From: an uncultured Draconibacterium sp.
Lineage (GTDB): Bacteria > Bacteroidota > Bacteroidia > Bacteroidales > Prolixibacteraceae
DNA length: 64,000 nucleotides
Reading direction: 5' to 3'
Assembly (NCBI RefSeq): GCF_913063105.1
Contig: NZ_CAJXYQ010000012.1
Span: 62,001 to 126,000 of the forward strand
Shown: positions 62,634-64,000 of the stretch, in pieces
Layout: the number at the start of each line of letters is the position of its first letter
Numbering within the stretch: the stretch's first letter is position 1
Made by a program: the position numbers and the translations under genes
The notes under the pieces: model-generated
What the model was told of the DNA's origin: nothing
Seen by the model: only the letters and a program-made list of their open reading frames with translations
Database searches by the model: none

Positions 62634-63353
62634 ATGACCATTTACAACACATTTATTATCGACGATGAACCCGATGCCGGAAAATTGTTGGAGAACCTGT
62701 TGAGTTCGCATTCCTCAATCCGTGTAACAAAAGTTTTTACAGATGCCCTCGAAGCCCTAGAGGCACTATTAGTTGAACAGCCTCCGGTGGTTTTTTGCGA
62801 TATAGAAATGCCGGAAATAACAGGAATGGAATTGCTTCAACAGGTAAACAACAATTCCCCACAAACAAAAGTGATTTTTGTAACTGCTTTTAAAGATTAT
62901 GCCCTGGAAGCCATTCAGAACAGTGCCTTTGATTTTATTTGCAAGCCCATCGATAAATCGGAATTGCGCCGGGTGGTGCATAAGTTAATCGCAGCTTTTC
63001 AATCGCAACAAGCTAACGAACCGGAAGAAGTTCAGCGAGTACTATTAAAAACAACCGAAGGTCATCACTATGTGTCGGTTAATGAAGTGCTTTACCTGGA
63101 AGCTGATAGCAATTACACTTATCTGGTTTTAAAAGATGGAAGAAAGTTGTTATCGAGCGTTAACCTGGGGAAAATACATATGCAATTTCCGGAAGTAAAT
63201 TTTGTGCGCATCAGCCGAAAACATGTAATCAACAAACAGTACCTCAGCTTTATGAATTTCTGTAAAAAGTATTGTATTGTTTCCAATAACGGAGAAGAAT
63301 ACCAACTTGAAGTGAGTGTAAAGATGAAGGATTTAAAGAAGGAGCTTTCTTAG
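62634..63353 (+). CDS. LytTR-family response regulator
   Basis: Protein of 239 residues. The receiver (~1-120) has FIIDDEPDAGKLLENLL, the phospho-Asp in VVFCDIEMPEITGMELL, VTAFKDYALEAI and FDFICKPIDKSEL. The LytTR DNA-binding domain (~140-238) has VSVNEVLYLEADSNYTYLVLKDGRKLL and FVRISRKHVINKQYL. The usual partner is a LytS-type membrane histidine kinase; the gene 49 bp downstream is a candidate to contain one or a sensor. Divergence from the giant surface-protein gene suggests that gene as a possible target. Confidence 0.94.
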   Translation: MTIYNTFIIDDEPDAGKLLENLLSSHSSIRVTKVFTDALEALEALLVEQPPVVFCDIEMPEITGMELLQQVNNNSPQTKVIFVTAFKDYALEAIQNSAFDFICKPIDKSELRRVVHKLIAAFQSQQANEPEEVQRVLLKTTEGHHYVSVNEVLYLEADSNYTYLVLKDGRKLLSSVNLGKIHMQFPEVNFVRISRKHVINKQYLSFMNFCKKYCIVSNNGEEYQLEVSVKMKDLKKELS

Positions 63354-63402
63354 GTTACTGACACGGTAATGGTACACAGAAATCTAAAATCCTATATCCC
63401 GT

Positions 63403-64000
63403 ATGAAATCCACGCTTAAAAATATAGCGTCAAATCCTTATATACAATCTGCTTTTGTTGGAGCTATGGTAACACTCTTGGTTTATTTTGTTTGGGATAC
63501 GTCCATAACAAAATACAAGGTTGAGGTTGAACCTTTTGCCCATAAATCAGAAGCTAAAATGCATTGGTTTGTTGGAGATTTTAACAATGATGGGAATAGC
63601 GAACGGATAAGGTGTTTTAATGGGATAAACTCCCAGTCAATGGATATTGTATACTATAATAAAGATGGCAACCTGATAGAACATTTTCATTTTCACCATT
63701 CAGACTGGACATATACTATGGTCCCCAAAATTCTTGACATTGATGAAGATGGCAGTCAAGAGATACTCTTTTTTACAACACGTAATGATTCCATTTTTTT
63801 GAATGCTTTTAACCTAAAAAAGTTCTCACCTGTTATAGACCAACTCTATTTCAACTCATTTGAGAGAAAAAGAAATAACTATGCACAGACCAACTTTTTT
63901 GGAGAATACGGTGATTTTGACAACGATGGAAAAAATGAACTTTTTTTTAGCTTTGACGCTGGTTTCGGGCTAAATCCAAGAGGACTATTTAAGTTACAAT
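63403..64000 (+). CDS. Membrane-anchored protein with FG-GAP/VCBS-like repeats (cut by right edge)
   Basis: The frame opens at ATG 63403 and stays open for 199 codons to the window end. After a short basic N-terminus there is one transmembrane segment (AFVGAMVTLLVYFVW), then an extracytoplasmic part with at least three integrin-like calcium-loop motifs: VGDFNNDGNSE (~62), ILDIDEDGSQEI and YGDFDNDGKNELFF. Such repeats form beta-propeller blades. The gene follows the LytTR regulator by 49 bp in the same direction, so the full product may be its sensor kinase with a propeller input domain; the kinase part, if present, is outside the window. Confidence 0.75.
   Translation, partial: MKSTLKNIASNPYIQSAFVGAMVTLLVYFVWDTSITKYKVEVEPFAHKSEAKMHWFVGDFNNDGNSERIRCFNGINSQSMDIVYYNKDGNLIEHFHFHHSDWTYTMVPKILDIDEDGSQEILFFTTRNDSIFLNAFNLKKFSPVIDQLYFNSFERKRNNYAQTNFFGEYGDFDNDGKNELFFSFDAGFGLNPRGLFKLQ

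Overview
The window comes from a Bacteroidota genome. Evidence is two SusC/SusD pairs, a hybrid two-component system (HTCS) regulator, lipoproteins with Bacteroidota-type lipoboxes, and a giant secreted protein ending in a type IX secretion (T9SS) sorting domain. A SusCD-rich polysaccharide locus together with T9SS suggests a Marinilabiliales/Prolixibacteraceae-like bacterium, but that placement is inference.

Left part (1-29.7 kb, all minus strand): a xylan/glucuronoxylan utilisation locus. In transcription order it holds an extended rhamnose-mutarotase-like lipoprotein, a GH31 alpha-xylosidase-type enzyme, a uroporphyrinogen-decarboxylase-like protein, a Gfo/Idh/MocA oxidoreductase, an Sde182/DUF1593-type secreted protein, a GH67 alpha-glucuronidase, the HTCS sensor-regulator, a GH43 enzyme, then SusC1-SusD1-SusC2-SusD2-DUF1735-type lipoprotein-GH10-like protein. 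This last run has the same order as the conserved Bacteroidota xus core (xusA-B-C-D-E-xyn10C). A secreted protein made of near-identical 146-residue repeats follows and runs off the left edge. The protein in the xylanase slot has lost the GH10 catalytic and subsite residues and is best read as a surface glycan-binding protein. No active endo-xylanase is visible in the window. Candidate operators lie before the Sde182-like gene (21-bp direct repeat) and between the HTCS and GH43 genes (16-bp-arm inverted repeat).

Middle part (29.8-50.6 kb, mixed strands): an AraC-type regulator, a small outer-membrane-like protein, a soluble receiver-histidine kinase followed by a NarL-type response regulator, a saccharopine-dehydrogenase-like protein, two S9 peptidases, a DUF2007-like protein, a TonB-receptor plug without a barrel, a GT2 glycosyltransferase, a predicted outer-membrane protein, a C1 peptidase, DNA-3-methyladenine glycosylase I, a large TPR protein, the RarA ATPase and a xylose-isomerase-like TIM-barrel protein.

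Right part (50.6-64 kb): a small coiled-coil protein, a non-coding stretch with minus-strand terminators and a 42-bp tandem repeat with base-paired variation, a 3399-residue multidomain T9SS-exported surface protein, and a divergent LytTR response regulator followed by a membrane-anchored FG-GAP-like protein cut by the right edge.

I recognised no tRNA, rRNA, CRISPR array, insertion sequence or phage gene.
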